DNA from: Inquilinus sp052113205
Lineage (GTDB): Bacteria > Pseudomonadota > Alphaproteobacteria > DSM-16000 > Inquilinaceae
Assembly (NCBI RefSeq): GCF_052113205.1
Contig: NZ_JBFRCU010000002.1
Coordinates: 113,026-177,025, forward strand
Length of the DNA stretch: 64,000 bases
Direction of reading: 5' to 3'
How positions within the stretch are numbered: position 1 is the stretch's first letter; each line of letters starts with the position of its first letter. A program made the translations under genes and the position numbers. Under the pieces are notes generated by a model. That model searched no databases. It was given only the letters and a program-made list of their open reading frames with translations, and was not told the DNA's origin. Positions 18,801 through 26,273 of this stretch are shown one piece after another.

Positions 18801-21800
18801 GCGATGGCTGACAAGGCAGCCCTTGGGCCGGCCCGTCGAGCCCGAGGTGTAGATGACATAGGCGACGCCGTCTGGCCGCGGCCCCGACAGCCGCACTGAG
18901 GGCACATCGCCCGGGGCGGCGATGTCGAGGGCGAGGCCGCGCTGTGCCGCCGGCAAGCGCTCCGCCAGCGCCGCGGTGGTCAGCACCGCCCGGCAGCCCG
19001 CATCGGTCAGCATGTGGTCGACGAGATCTGGCGGATAGGACACGTCGAGCGGCACATAGGCGCAACCGGCCTTGAGGATGGCGACAATGGCGACCGCCAC
19101 CGCCTCGGACCGCTCGAGGAAGATGCCGACGAAGCCGCCAGGTCCGACCCGTCCGGCCAAGGCCGCGGCCAGGCGCTCGGCCCGCCTGTCGAGCTCGGCG
19201 TAGGACAGCTCGACCGCGTCGAAGACCACCGCCGGGCGAGCGGGATGCTGCGCCACCGATGCCGCGAAGAGGTCAAGCAGGGTCGCCGCCTCGGGATAGG
19301 CGGCAGCGGTGTCGTTGAACCGGGCGATGATGTCGCGCTCGCCACGTCCCAGGAGGTCGAGACGGCCGAGCGGCCGATCGGGGTCGGTCAACACCCCGGC
19401 GACGATCCGCTCGAACGACGCGGCCCAGCGCTCGACCGTGCTGCGGTCGAACAGCGCGGTCGCATAGCCGAAGCGCAGCCTCAGCACCTCATGCTCCTCG
19501 ATCGCTTCGAGGAAGAGATCGAACATCGCGGCCGGCACCGCGATCTCATGCGGGGAGAAGGCGAGATCCGCGATCCGGAACGTCCGATCGCTGGCATTCT
19601 CATAGGACAGCATGGTGTCGAAGACCGGGTTGCGGTCCTTCGGCCGGCTGCGGTCGAGGGCCGCGATCGCCTCGAACGGATAGTCCTGGTGATCGTAGAC
19701 GGCCAGGCAGGTCGCGGCGACGGCCTCGAGATGCCGGCGGAACGGCTGGTCCGAAGCGGGCCGCGTGCGGAACACCACGGTGTTGACGAACATGCCGACC
19801 GCCTGGGCGAGCTCGCGCTGCTGCCGGCCGGAGGCCGCGCCGCCCACCAGGATGTCGCCCTGTCCGGTCAGGCGATGCAGCAGGGTGCTCCACGCCGCCA
19901 GCAGGACGATGTAGAGCGAGGCGCCCGATCGACGGCCAAGCTCCCTCAACCCCCGGGTGGTCTCCGCCGGCAGCGTCAGGACCACCGTGTCGCCCTGGAA
20001 GTCCGGCTCGGCCATGCGCGGCCGGTCGGCCGGCAGCTCCAGCAGCGGCAGCTCGCCGGCGAGCTGGTCCTGCCAGAAGGCCGCGTTCGCCCGGCCACGG
20101 TCACCCTCCGCGCCGGCATCGGCCAGGCTGAGGCAGCGGCGCAGGTCGTAGGTGACGGGCGCCGCCGGGCGCCCCTCGTAGAGCGCCATCAGATCGGCGG
20201 CGAGGACGTTGCTGGACAGGCCGTCGGCGGCGATGTGATGCGCATCGGTGAGCAGCAGGTGACGATCGGGCCGGACCGACACCGTCGCCACCCGCATCAG
20301 CGGCGCCTCGGCCAGATCGAACGGCCGCAGGAAGGCGGCGACCGTCCGGTCGATCGTGGCCTCGTCCGCCGACAGCCGTTCGATCTCGAAGCGCGGCTCG
20401 GCCCAGCGCTTGGCGACCAGCTCGCCATCAAGCACGACGTAGCTCGTCCGCAGGCTCTCGTGCCGCTGGATGATGGTGCGGAAGGCGTCTTCGAGCCGGT
20501 CGAGATCGAGCGGCCCATCGATCCAGAAGGCCTGCGGCAGATGATAGGCCATCTGGACGCCCGGGCGCTGGTCCAGGGCATAGAGCCGCCGCTGCGCCGA
20601 GGACGGGGCGGCGAATTGCGGGTCCGGGTATTCGTCGATCGACCAGGCGAAGCCGCCGGCGCGGATGTCCCGGACGCTGCCGGTCACGACGTCGAAGACA
20701 TGGTCGATCTCGGCCGAGCCATGCGCCTCGGAGAAGAACGAGATCCGACGCTCCCAGGTATAGACGCCGCGATCGAGCATCAGGAGATACAGGAGCTCCA
20801 GCTCGATCGGCTGCAGGTCCTTGTCGCCCAGCGGCACCAGCCGCCACTGCGATGAGAAATGCTTGGCGCGCAGCGGCACCCGCTGCTGCTCGAACCAACG
20901 GTTGAGGCGGTCGCAGAAGGCCGTCGTCCGTGCCGTCACCGCCTGCTGCAGCGCCGGCCCGTTGGCCTTCATATGGGCCAGGGCCGCATGGGTGGTAGCC
21001 ATGGTCGCGGGGTTGCGGCAGAAGGTACCGCCGAAATAGATCATCGCCGATTGCGGTCCCGACCGGTCGCCATAGGCCCAGGCGCCGCCGTCGATGTAGT
21101 CGAGATACCTGGCCTTGCCGGCGATCACGCCGATCGGCATGCCGCCGCCGACGATCTTGCCGTACACCGCGATGTCGGCGTCGATGCCGAACCACGCCTG
21201 GGCGCCGCCGGGCAGGATACGGAAGCCGTTGATCATCTCGTCGAAGATCAGCGCCGTGCCGGCCGACCGCGTGATCCGGCGCAGCTTCTTCAGGAAGCCC
21301 TGCGGCTGCAGGTCCGGATTGCGGCTCTGCACCGGCTCGACCAGGACGGCGGCCAACTCATGAGCATGGGCCTGGATCAGCTCCAGCGCGCGCGCCGACC
21401 CGTATTCGAGGACCATCACATCCGCGATCATGGCCTGCGGCGTGCCCAGCCCGATCGGGACGATGGCGCCGTCATCCTCGACCGCCAGCACGCCGTCGAA
21501 GATGCCGTGGTAGGAATTCTTGAAGATCACGATTTTGGGCCGCCCGGTCACAGCGCGGGCGAGCCGGATCGCGACCATGACGGCTTCAGAGCCGGTGTTG
21601 CTGAAGGCCACCCGCTCGTTGCCGGTCAGTTCGTGGAACAGCTGGGCGGCGGCACCGGTCAGCCGCGACTGGGTGCCGAGCTCGAGCCCCGCCGCCATCT
21701 GCTGCTCGAGGGCGTCCTGGATGAACCCCGGCTTGTGGCCGAAGAAATGGACGCCCATGCCCATGGCGACGTCGACATATTCGTTGCCGTCGAGATCCCA

Positions 21801-24800
21801 GAACCGCGCCCCTTCTGAGCGGGCGGAGACGATCGGATACTTCGCCTCCTTGAGCTGCCCCCAGAACGACAGCGTGTGCTTCCAGTCGGCCAGGACCGCG
21901 CGCGATTCCTGGGTCAGCGTCTTGGAGCGGCCGGTGCGTGCCACATGGTCGCGGACCACGGCCTCGACGAAGGCCTGCTGTTCCGGCGTCAGCCTGGCAC
22001 CGGCCAGGTTGATCCCGCGGATCGCGGCCACAGCCGTCGACTTCGGCACCTTGGCAGGCGCGGGCGGGGTCAGCTTCAGGATTTTCGCGCTCTCAGGCGC
22101 GGCTTGCGAAACGACAGCGACCGGAGCTGCGATATGAGGCGTCGAAGTGGCCATCCCGGCGACGGCGTGCAAGGCAACAGCGGCCGGCTGAGCGATCGTC
22201 CCGGTCAGGCCGAGCTGCTGGCGGGTAAGCTCGGTCATGCTTTGCAGGTTCTGCGCCGCCATCTGCGCCAGATAGTGCAGCTGCTGCTGCAGCAGCGGCA
22301 TCTCCGCGCCGGAAAGCACGGGCGGGGGAGCGACCGGAAGGCCGGCCGGCGCGGTCATCGGTGCAGCCGAGACCGGTGCGACCTCCGACACCGCTGGCCG
22401 AGCCGCCGCAGCCGCCGGCACTTCGGCCGGGGCGACGGTGCCGTGGCGCATGACATAGGCCGCGACATCGTCGAGCGTTCCCAGATCATCGAACAGCTGG
22501 CTCATCTTCAGCTCGACGCCGTAGGCGCGCTCCACGGTCTGCCCGAGCTTCAGCAGCATCAGGGAATCGAGGCCCATATTCATCAGGCGCTCGGCAGGAC
22601 TGATCTCGTCGGGGCTGAAGCCGCTCACCTCGGCCAGCGCGGCCACGAGATCGGAAGTCACTTGCGGACGCCTGTCCATCGCTCTCACCTCGACTGGTAA
22701 CGGTGCGGCCTCGGCCGCCGGGGTGATCGTGTCCACCGCGGGCCGGGCCGCCTCTGTGGGGCTCATGGCCGGTCGCAGCGGACCGACCTCCAGCCAAAAG
22801 GGCTGGCGCTGGAACGGATAGGGCGGCGCTGCCGTTTTGCGCCGCGGCCAGGGCCTGTCGAACCCGGCCCAATCGATCTCGGCGCCGCCCGTCCAGAGCC
22901 TGGCCGCCGTCGCCGTGATCTGTCGCCAATCGTCGACGCCGCGACGCAGCGAGCTCAGCGCCAGCACCGGGGTCTCGCCACCGCGCGCCAAGGCGGCGAG
23001 CGTGTCGCCGGGGCCGATCTCCAGGAAGGTGTCGTAGCCGTCGCGGCGGAGCGCCGTGATCGCGGCATGGAATTGTACCGGGGCGAGGATCTGCTCGGCC
23101 CAGTACCCGGCGGTCAGCCGCTCGCGCGCCGGCCAGGCGTCACCCGAAACCGTCGAGTAGAAGGGCAATCGTGCCGGGCGGAACGGTTCGTCGGCCAGGG
23201 CCGCCTCGAATCCCGCAATCATCGGCGCCATGAGCGGCGAGTGAAAGGCGTGGGACACGTCGAGCGGCCGGGCCTCGATCCCCCGCACGGCGAGATCGGC
23301 CAGGACTGCCTGCAATGCCGGCGCCTCGCCGGACAGGGTCACGGCATCGGTCTCGTTGACCGCCGCCACGACGACCCGGCCGCCGGCCGCGCCCAGGGCC
23401 GGGGCGACCGCGTCGACGGAGGCGAAGACCGCAGCCATGGCGCCGCCAGCCGGGAGCTGCTGCATCCTCCGGCCCCGCTCGGCGGCAAGCCGCAGGCCCG
23501 CCTCGGGGTCAAGGATCCCCGCCGCCGCCGCGGCGGCATACTCGCCGATGCTGTGGCCGAGGACCGCAGCCGGCTTGACGCCCCAGCTCGCCCACAGTTC
23601 GGTCAGCGCCCATTGCAAAGCATAGAGCGCAGGTTGGGCGACTGCCGTCGCGGCCAGCTCAGCCGCCGTGGTCTCCGGCGCCATGACGATATCGACGAGC
23701 GGCCGGCCGAGCGTGTCGCCCAGCGCGGCCGCGCAGCGGTCGAAAGCGGCCCGGAACACCGGCTGCGAGCGATAGAGCGCCCGGCCCATGCCGACATATT
23801 GGGAACCTTGGCCGGTGAACAGGAACACCGGCCCCTTGGCCCCCTGCCGGCGGCGGCTCGACGCGTCAGCGTCGGTCGGCGCCGCGGCGAGGGCAGCCGC
23901 GATCTCCGCCACGGTGGCGCCCGTCACCGCCAGCCGCTCGCGCAGGGTCGGCCTCGTCCCGGCCGTGAAGCAAAGATCGGCGACCGTCGACGGATCGGCA
24001 GTCTCGAGATGTCGGCGCCAGTGATCCGCCAGGTCGTGCAGGGCCGGAACGGTGGCTGCGGACAGCGGCAGGATGTGGACCGGCCGCGGCTCGTCCGCCG
24101 ATGCGGGTTGCGGCACCGCCGGCGGTTCGACGACGACGACATGGGCGTTGGTGCCGCTGAGACCGAAGGAGCTGACCCCTGCCGCGCGCGGCCGGTCGCG
24201 ACCGGGCCAATCGACCGCATCGCCGGTCACCCGGATGGGCGCCGCCGCCCAATCGATGTGCCGGTTCGGCGTGGCGAAATGCAGGCTCGCCGGCAGCCGC
24301 CGATGCCGCAGCGCCAGAACGACCTTGATCACGCCGGCGACGCCGGCGGCGGCCTCGGTATGGCCGATGTTGGACTTGACCGAACCCAGCAGCAGTTCCT
24401 GGCCGCTGGCGCGCGGACCGAAGACCTGGCGCAGGGCCTCGAATTCGATTGGGTCGCCCAACGGCGTGCCGGTGCCATGGGCCTCGATGTAGTCGATCGC
24501 CTCGGGTTCCAGGCCCGCATCGGCCAGGGCAGTCCGGATCACCGCCTGCTGGGCGACGCCGTTGGGAGCGGTCAGGCCGTTGCTGCGGCCGTCATGATTG
24601 ACCGCGGATCCCGCCAGCACCGCCTGGATCCGGTCGCCGCCGTGCTCGGCGTCTTCCAGCCGCTTGAGAACCAGCAGCCCGCAGCCTTCACCCCGGCCAT
24701 AGCCCGAGGCGGCGTCGTCGAAGGCCCGGCTGCGGCCGTCGGCCGCCAGCGCCTTCACCTTGCACAGCGCCACGGTGCTGTCCGGCGACAGCAGCAGGCT

Positions 24801-25613
24801 GACGCCGCCGACGAGCGCCACATCGCATTCGCCGTTGCGCAGACTCTTCATCGCGGCATCGAGCGCGACCAGCGAGGATGAGCAGGCGGTGTCGAGCGTC
24901 AGGCAGGGCCCATGGAAATCGTAGAAGTAGGACAGCCGGCCGGCGGCGGTGCTGAACATCACGCCGCTGCCTGAATAGGCCGTGATCCGCGCCGCATCTC
25001 CGGAATGGATATGAGCCTGGATGTAGTCGTAGTTCGACAGGCCGATGAACACCCCGACCCGGCCGCCGGCCAGCCGCCGGGGATCGAGCCCGGCATCCTC
25101 GAAGGCCTCCCAGCTGACTTCGAGCAGCAGCCGCTGCTGCGGGTCCAGCGCCTCGGCCTCCTTGGGGGTGATGCTGAAGAAGACGGGGTCGAAGCCCTTC
25201 ACGTCGTCGAGAAAGGCCCCGCTGCGCACATACATCCGGCCCGGAGCTTCCGGATCGGGATCCCACCAGCGCTCCAGATCCCACCGCGCCGGCGGGATGT
25301 CGGCCACGGCGTCCCGGCCCTCGGCCAGGAGGTCCCAGAACTGGTCCGGAGTCCCGGCCCCGCCGGGAAAGCGGCAGGCGAGGCCGATGACGGCGATCAG
25401 ACCACGCCGTTTCAGCGACGCGTTCTCGCGCAGCAGATCCTTGATCTTGGTCGACGCCCGTCTCAGCGTCTCGGCGTAGCGCTGGTCGAGCGCATCGGCC
25501 ATGCCCTCGCCGCCGGCGGCCGGCGGCTTCGCATCCTCTGGCATCCGGTCCGACGCGGGGGCCTTGCCGTCATCGTCTGGCTGATATTCAGCAGTCTGCT
25601 TGCGAGATATCAC
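9861..25613 (-). CDS. Hybrid PKS-NRPS: KS-AT-ACP-AMT-C-A-T-E-C-A-T-C-A-T
   Basis: About 5,250 residues. Start: GTG 25613, with GGGAG 5 bases upstream; GTG 25625 and ATG 25502 are alternatives. Rough residues: helical docking segment 42-72; KS 74-500 (TACSSS, EAHGTGT, KSNIGHTEAA: all catalytic residues); AT 598-940 (GHSIGEY; HAFHS, the malonyl type); ACP 985-1050 (MGLDSLML); class III PLP aminotransferase 1240-1650 (YGKIVGGGMPIG, PLP Lys); C1 (HHIAADGLS); A1 2112-2600, code DFWNIGMVHK, the known Thr code; T; E1 (HHLVVDGLSWR and EGHGRE, active), giving D-Thr; C2 (HHIVVDGWS); A2, code read as D-V-R-H-L-A-L-L-A-K, unassigned; T; C3 (HHIVSDAWS, Gly to Ala); A3, code DAWTIAAVCK, Phe-like; T at the end. 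KS-AT-ACP-AMT makes a beta-amino acyl starter as in iturin synthetases, but no acyl-ligase loading domain is present. The next module is on the overlapping downstream gene. Confidence 0.97.
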   Translation of the reverse strand: MISRKQTAEYQPDDDGKAPASDRMPEDAKPPAAGGEGMADALDQRYAETLRRASTKIKDLLRENASLKRRGLIAVIGLACRFPGGAGTPDQFWDLLAEGRDAVADIPPARWDLERWWDPDPEAPGRMYVRSGAFLDDVKGFDPVFFSITPKEAEALDPQQRLLLEVSWEAFEDAGLDPRRLAGGRVGVFIGLSNYDYIQAHIHSGDAARITAYSGSGVMFSTAAGRLSYFYDFHGPCLTLDTACSSSLVALDAAMKSLRNGECDVALVGGVSLLLSPDSTVALCKVKALAADGRSRAFDDAASGYGRGEGCGLLVLKRLEDAEHGGDRIQAVLAGSAVNHDGRSNGLTAPNGVAQQAVIRTALADAGLEPEAIDYIEAHGTGTPLGDPIEFEALRQVFGPRASGQELLLGSVKSNIGHTEAAAGVAGVIKVVLALRHRRLPASLHFATPNRHIDWAAAPIRVTGDAVDWPGRDRPRAAGVSSFGLSGTNAHVVVVEPPAVPQPASADEPRPVHILPLSAATVPALHDLADHWRRHLETADPSTVADLCFTAGTRPTLRERLAVTGATVAEIAAALAAAPTDADASSRRRQGAKGPVFLFTGQGSQYVGMGRALYRSQPVFRAAFDRCAAALGDTLGRPLVDIVMAPETTAAELAATAVAQPALYALQWALTELWASWGVKPAAVLGHSIGEYAAAAAAGILDPEAGLRLAAERGRRMQQLPAGGAMAAVFASVDAVAPALGAAGGRVVVAAVNETDAVTLSGEAPALQAVLADLAVRGIEARPLDVSHAFHSPLMAPMIAGFEAALADEPFRPARLPFYSTVSGDAWPARERLTAGYWAEQILAPVQFHAAITALRRDGYDTFLEIGPGDTLAALARGGETPVLALSSLRRGVDDWRQITATAARLWTGGAEIDWAGFDRPWPRRKTAAPPYPFQRQPFWLEVGPLRPAMSPTEAARPAVDTITPAAEAAPLPVEVRAMDRRPQVTSDLVAALAEVSGFSPDEISPAERLMNMGLDSLMLLKLGQTVERAYGVELKMSQLFDDLGTLDDVAAYVMRHGTVAPAEVPAAAAARPAVSEVAPVSAAPMTAPAGLPVAPPPVLSGAEMPLLQQQLHYLAQMAAQNLQSMTELTRQQLGLTGTIAQPAAVALHAVAGMATSTPHIAAPVAVVSQAAPESAKILKLTPPAPAKVPKSTAVAAIRGINLAGARLTPEQQAFVEAVVRDHVARTGRSKTLTQESRAVLADWKHTLSFWGQLKEAKYPIVSARSEGARFWDLDGNEYVDVAMGMGVHFFGHKPGFIQDALEQQMAAGLELGTQSRLTGAAAQLFHELTGNERVAFSNTGSEAVMVAIRLARAVTGRPKIVIFKNSYHGIFDGVLAVEDDGAIVPIGLGTPQAMIADVMVLEYGSARALELIQAHAHELAAVLVEPVQSRNPDLQPQGFLKKLRRITRSAGTALIFDEMINGFRILPGGAQAWFGIDADIAVYGKIVGGGMPIGVIAGKARYLDYIDGGAWAYGDRSGPQSAMIYFGGTFCRNPATMATTHAALAHMKANGPALQQAVTARTTAFCDRLNRWFEQQRVPLRAKHFSSQWRLVPLGDKDLQPIELELLYLLMLDRGVYTWERRISFFSEAHGSAEIDHVFDVVTGSVRDIRAGGFAWSIDEYPDPQFAAPSSAQRRLYALDQRPGVQMAYHLPQAFWIDGPLDLDRLEDAFRTIIQRHESLRTSYVVLDGELVAKRWAEPRFEIERLSADEATIDRTVAAFLRPFDLAEAPLMRVATVSVRPDRHLLLTDAHHIAADGLSSNVLAADLMALYEGRPAAPVTYDLRRCLSLADAGAEGDRGRANAAFWQDQLAGELPLLELPADRPRMAEPDFQGDTVVLTLPAETTRGLRELGRRSGASLYIVLLAAWSTLLHRLTGQGDILVGGAASGRQQRELAQAVGMFVNTVVFRTRPASDQPFRRHLEAVAATCLAVYDHQDYPFEAIAALDRSRPKDRNPVFDTMLSYENASDRTFRIADLAFSPHEIAVPAAMFDLFLEAIEEHEVLRLRFGYATALFDRSTVERWAASFERIVAGVLTDPDRPLGRLDLLGRGERDIIARFNDTAAAYPEAATLLDLFAASVAQHPARPAVVFDAVELSYAELDRRAERLAAALAGRVGPGGFVGIFLERSEAVAVAIVAILKAGCAYVPLDVSYPPDLVDHMLTDAGCRAVLTTAALAERLPAAQRGLALDIAAPGDVPSVRLSGPRPDGVAYVIYTSGSTGRPKGCLVSHRNVVRLLVNDRHDFRFGADDVWLCAHSFSFDFSVWELWGALAYGGRVVIARQEEARDPNAVLDLIRRHRVTVLNQTPGAFYGLIEAEAGQPVHDLADHLHTVIFGGDRLEPTYLQPWAELYPPHQVVLVNMYGITETTVHVSYYRLSDADIYGPPQRSLIGRPLPETTIAVLSPLMEPQPLGVSGELWVGGSGVCGGYLNRPELTAERFVEHLGRRLYKTGDLGRLRADGVLEYLGRNDHQVQVRGHRVEIGAVEQQLLSHPGVAKALVIDRDGSQGTRELVAYVIGTAGLTAVGLRQHLAEALPDYMIPNHFVALDALPLTANGKVDRAALPPPEQARLAPGSSFVTPQDPVAIAIARVWQEVLGLDRVGADDNFFALGGDSIKALQIVSRLHRAGVRLTAGQIFSARTVARLAALAAPAAPAGEPAARRDRAGLTPIQHWLVSDLRRDIGHFNNTALLASADPVDAEALQRAVDAVVAHHDALRLALDLTATPPRQIVTAAAAVTVEIVPLGTVAELTAYATKLHRSFDVTRPPLLRVMICRLPDGDRVLVLCHHLVVDGLSWRILLEDLTEAYAAARDGRAIALLPTSRPWLDWAGMLEAHAGSPELLPELPYWTAVDATPLPAWPQDFEDPINETGDARRVRFTLGERQTHALLTEAPRRHGARINAILLTAVARACRDCFGIERIRVRLEGHGREEIVPGVDLSRTVGWFTSMFPVVLDIAGAADLAAELHRVAETLDRVPNKGIGYGILRYLTPDGAKALRGFGGAPEISVNYLGQFDAESGGGFSLSDENTGPNMGPSVPRQALIEIEAAVVGGRLAVEIGYGSRIHAQPTIDRLTAALQAALGALAGDQGGAGLPDSVLAVLGVDERMVEAVLPLSSLQEGMRFHALSGDRASYFQQFTYRLTGDLDLGWFDASWQALAARHQSLRAAIVELPDGRPVQVVLRHRPLPVLVRDISHLSAVGQAAALAAMTADDRARGFDLARDPLMRLSVLRLGPQEFEVLWTMHHIVVDGWSLGILQQELMAIYGALADGGTPKLPPAPQFARHLDWLAARDPQAGRGYWQKILADCPPPSTLPGINPAGRRAGIAVEEYRFELDPAETARLKGLAARLEVTLNTLVQSLWSVLLSGFAGSDDVIFGAVVSGRPPELQGVESIVGLFLQTIPVRVRFEADDSFATLCRRVQQAATEAEPFHHLPLAEMQRLGGLRRTLFDHVLVFENYPLGGDASGRFRIGEVKVAEHMHYDFSLVIDPGETLLATFTFNRNVISAAEFTRIEREIRALVAAVLADPDQQFDRIDFVVVEPLAVDPPATAPGTVLDLVERQVALDPERSAVEEEGRGISYGTLDARAAGLGRILKALGVRRGVPVALYLRNGIDYVASILAVQKAGGIFVPLDVDSPSRRLVQLMERVAPAAVVTDLDLRDSLGEALGALPDGLVTWAADGTLNHAAAAVEDQSLAERPQPGDPMYVMFTSGSTGEPKAILSGHEGLHHFIAWEQAELGVGSGTRVSNLALTTFDVSLRDIFLPLASGGTICVPPPAARRDAALLAAWLAEAEVEVSHVVPSLFRSTLKELEQNPRPLPRLRHLLFAGETLWGSDVERTRRVLGPDVALRNLYGPSETTLAKCCMRIGAAPLDPARAVPVGRPLPGVQVLVLKDGRPAPAGALGELHIVPPFQPLGYFRDEARTAESFIAAPSALGLAGLMYRTGDLGRVLADGTIEVCGRLDGQVKVNGVRIETAEIESAARASDEIDQVAVVAHRRADGDSALACYYTEKRPLDQGVLRERLALVLPQAMVPHFFLRLDAFPLNINGKIDRRALPKPEELITDRIRYEAPEGAAETRIAAIWAEVLGLPRVGANSPFFEIGGDSLRAIRLLSRINQAFEGELSIAAFFEQPTVRGMAAALSGVSVAAEGRIPAVAPAAAYPLSHAQRRLWVLDQFGGNPAAYTLPAAYLLDGPLDAAALTSAFEALVARHEALRTVFVEVDGEPYQTILAEPNFRVECVDLSHESDPEAAARGLAARHAAHRFDLARGSLLTASLLALGPSRHVLLVNVHHIVSDAWSVTVMVEELLRLVRGETLPPLRIHYKDYAAQEAAAPRTPTAAAVRSWWHRQLGDLPERAELPSDRSPPGLPSFDGDRVSIALNSAVLGRLREFAQAGRSTLFTGLLTAVLAVLHRYTGQRDLVVGTPVACRDDPDLEAQVGFYVNTLALRVALAEAETFEALFAKARDSLTGALDHRSHPFDLLVDELDLPRDSRRPPLFDVMVVFQDRLQRSFALDGIEISLFADDGKVAKFPLVFEFVETTAGVVLNLEYSTDLFDRDRIERLAGHFQHLLAAAVADPARPVTALDLLGEEERRLLLGPDTATTTPPDTTVPAAFAAVAAAQPASLAVIHEDVGLTYAELEGRANALARALVKEHGVRPGDIVAALLDRSERLVVAFLGILKCGAVYLPLDPTYPEERLRYMLGDAAAKVVVTEAPHAALVADGEHSTLDIGRLGSVAVARAPRAAPSAGDPAYLIYTSGSTGQPKGVLLEHRGAVNLAAAQHLGLGIEPRHRVLQFAPSSFDASVWEMLMALLNGATLVIAGPDRIRDPLTFADYLRRHQVSVATLPPTYLAELDDAALDPLELLITAGEPPRPDQALRLAGRLAYVNAYGPTETTVCATWHRVDPVLDRDRPIPIGRAIANTQALVLDPHGNLAPIGVPGEIHIGGLGLTRGYLGRPALTEAALVAHPFAAGQRLYRSGDQGVVTATGDILYLGRKDGQVKLRGHRVELGEIERAIERHPQVAHAVVSLYRNGTGPDLVAYVVPEGQASVATLRDSLVRSLPDYMVPAHWVMLDALPLLPNGKLDHAALPPPTAGAADDGDVADGPLEALVAQTWRDVLGRNGFGRHDRFFELGGDSIKAIQVVGRLRQAGHRIEMREFLEGPTVATVSARLAAAAPAPEPPASRSPAGLAAHVSLSAAEFEGLLGGE

Positions 25614-25625
25614 TGCAGCTCCCAC

Positions 25626-25661
25626 AAATTCGGGCAGTATTCAGAAATTCGGGCAGCATTC
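25626..25661 (-). repeat. Two 17-bp direct repeats (19-bp period) just upstream of the PKS-NRPS start
   Basis: AAATTCGGGCAGTATTC (25626-25642) is followed after AG by AAATTCGGGCAGCATTC (25645-25661), differing at one base. The pair ends 12 bp before the preferred GTG start. Tandem copies in a leader region are typical of an operator or of a recent slippage duplication. No regulator for it is visible in the window. Confidence 0.55.
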
Positions 25662-25976
25662 GCCTATCGTCGGAAATCCTGGCGGTCCCAGGACAATCCG
25701 AGGTCCGGCATGCCGCGGAGCGATCCCGCGGATGCTTCAGAGCGAGGCTAAAACAACGGCAATCCGAGCGCTGGACAGCACCGGGAGCCGAAAACTATTC
25801 GGATGCACGACCCCGCGGGGAGGTCGCAGGATGGGGGTCACCGGGGCCGTCGCTCATACCGGCGATCGGCGATGACGATCCGGCGGGATTGCCGGGCAGG
25901 CACTCCTGCCAGATCGTTGCCTTTCAGGCGAAACCGCGACGAACCACGAAGCAGGCGAGGTGCGACTCGACCCTGC
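25662..25976. other. Intergenic, presumed promoter region of the PKS-NRPS operon
   Basis: About 315 bases between the direct repeats and the end of the small membrane-protein gene. I see no coding sequence with a plausible ribosome site, no obvious terminator and no recognisable operator apart from the adjacent repeats. The NRPS promoter should lie here. Confidence 0.4.
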
Positions 25977-26273
25977 TTACCTCTTCCAGAGGGCCGCCCC
26001 CCTGGTGCTCATGCTGTACGAATTCGCCCGGATGCCGATCACGGCCAGCGCAGCCAGCACCGGCATCGTCGGGGCGAGCACCGCAAGCGCGACGCCATTG
26101 GCCAGGAAATGGCCGACGCCGCTGGCGACGTTGCCGGCAATCAGCTGGCTTGCACCCGGAACGAGGATCTCACTAGCGACCCTCGCCGTGTTCATCAGCT
26201 CATTCTGCGGCGGCGCTTCATCGAGGATCGAACCAGCCGGCGCGGCGGTCTTCTCGGTTGCAGTCGGGGACAT
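25977..26273 (-). CDS. Small hydrophobic membrane protein, function unknown
   Basis: A 98-residue protein starting at an ATG preceded by AGGAG 8 bases upstream. A polar N-terminus of about 30 residues is followed by SEILVPGASQLIAG and then a hydrophobic region from about residue 44 to 83 (GHFLANGVALAVLAP and VLAALAVIGI), probably two membrane segments. The VPG-x-S-x-L...G pattern before a hydrophobic pair recalls small uncharacterised domain families (DUF6072-like), but I am not sure of that match. It sits alone between the NRPS promoter region and an AT-rich island, on the same strand as the NRPS, and could be read into it. No function is assigned. Confidence 0.7.
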   Translation of the reverse strand: MSPTATEKTAAPAGSILDEAPPQNELMNTARVASEILVPGASQLIAGNVASGVGHFLANGVALAVLAPTMPVLAALAVIGIRANSYSMSTRGAALWKR

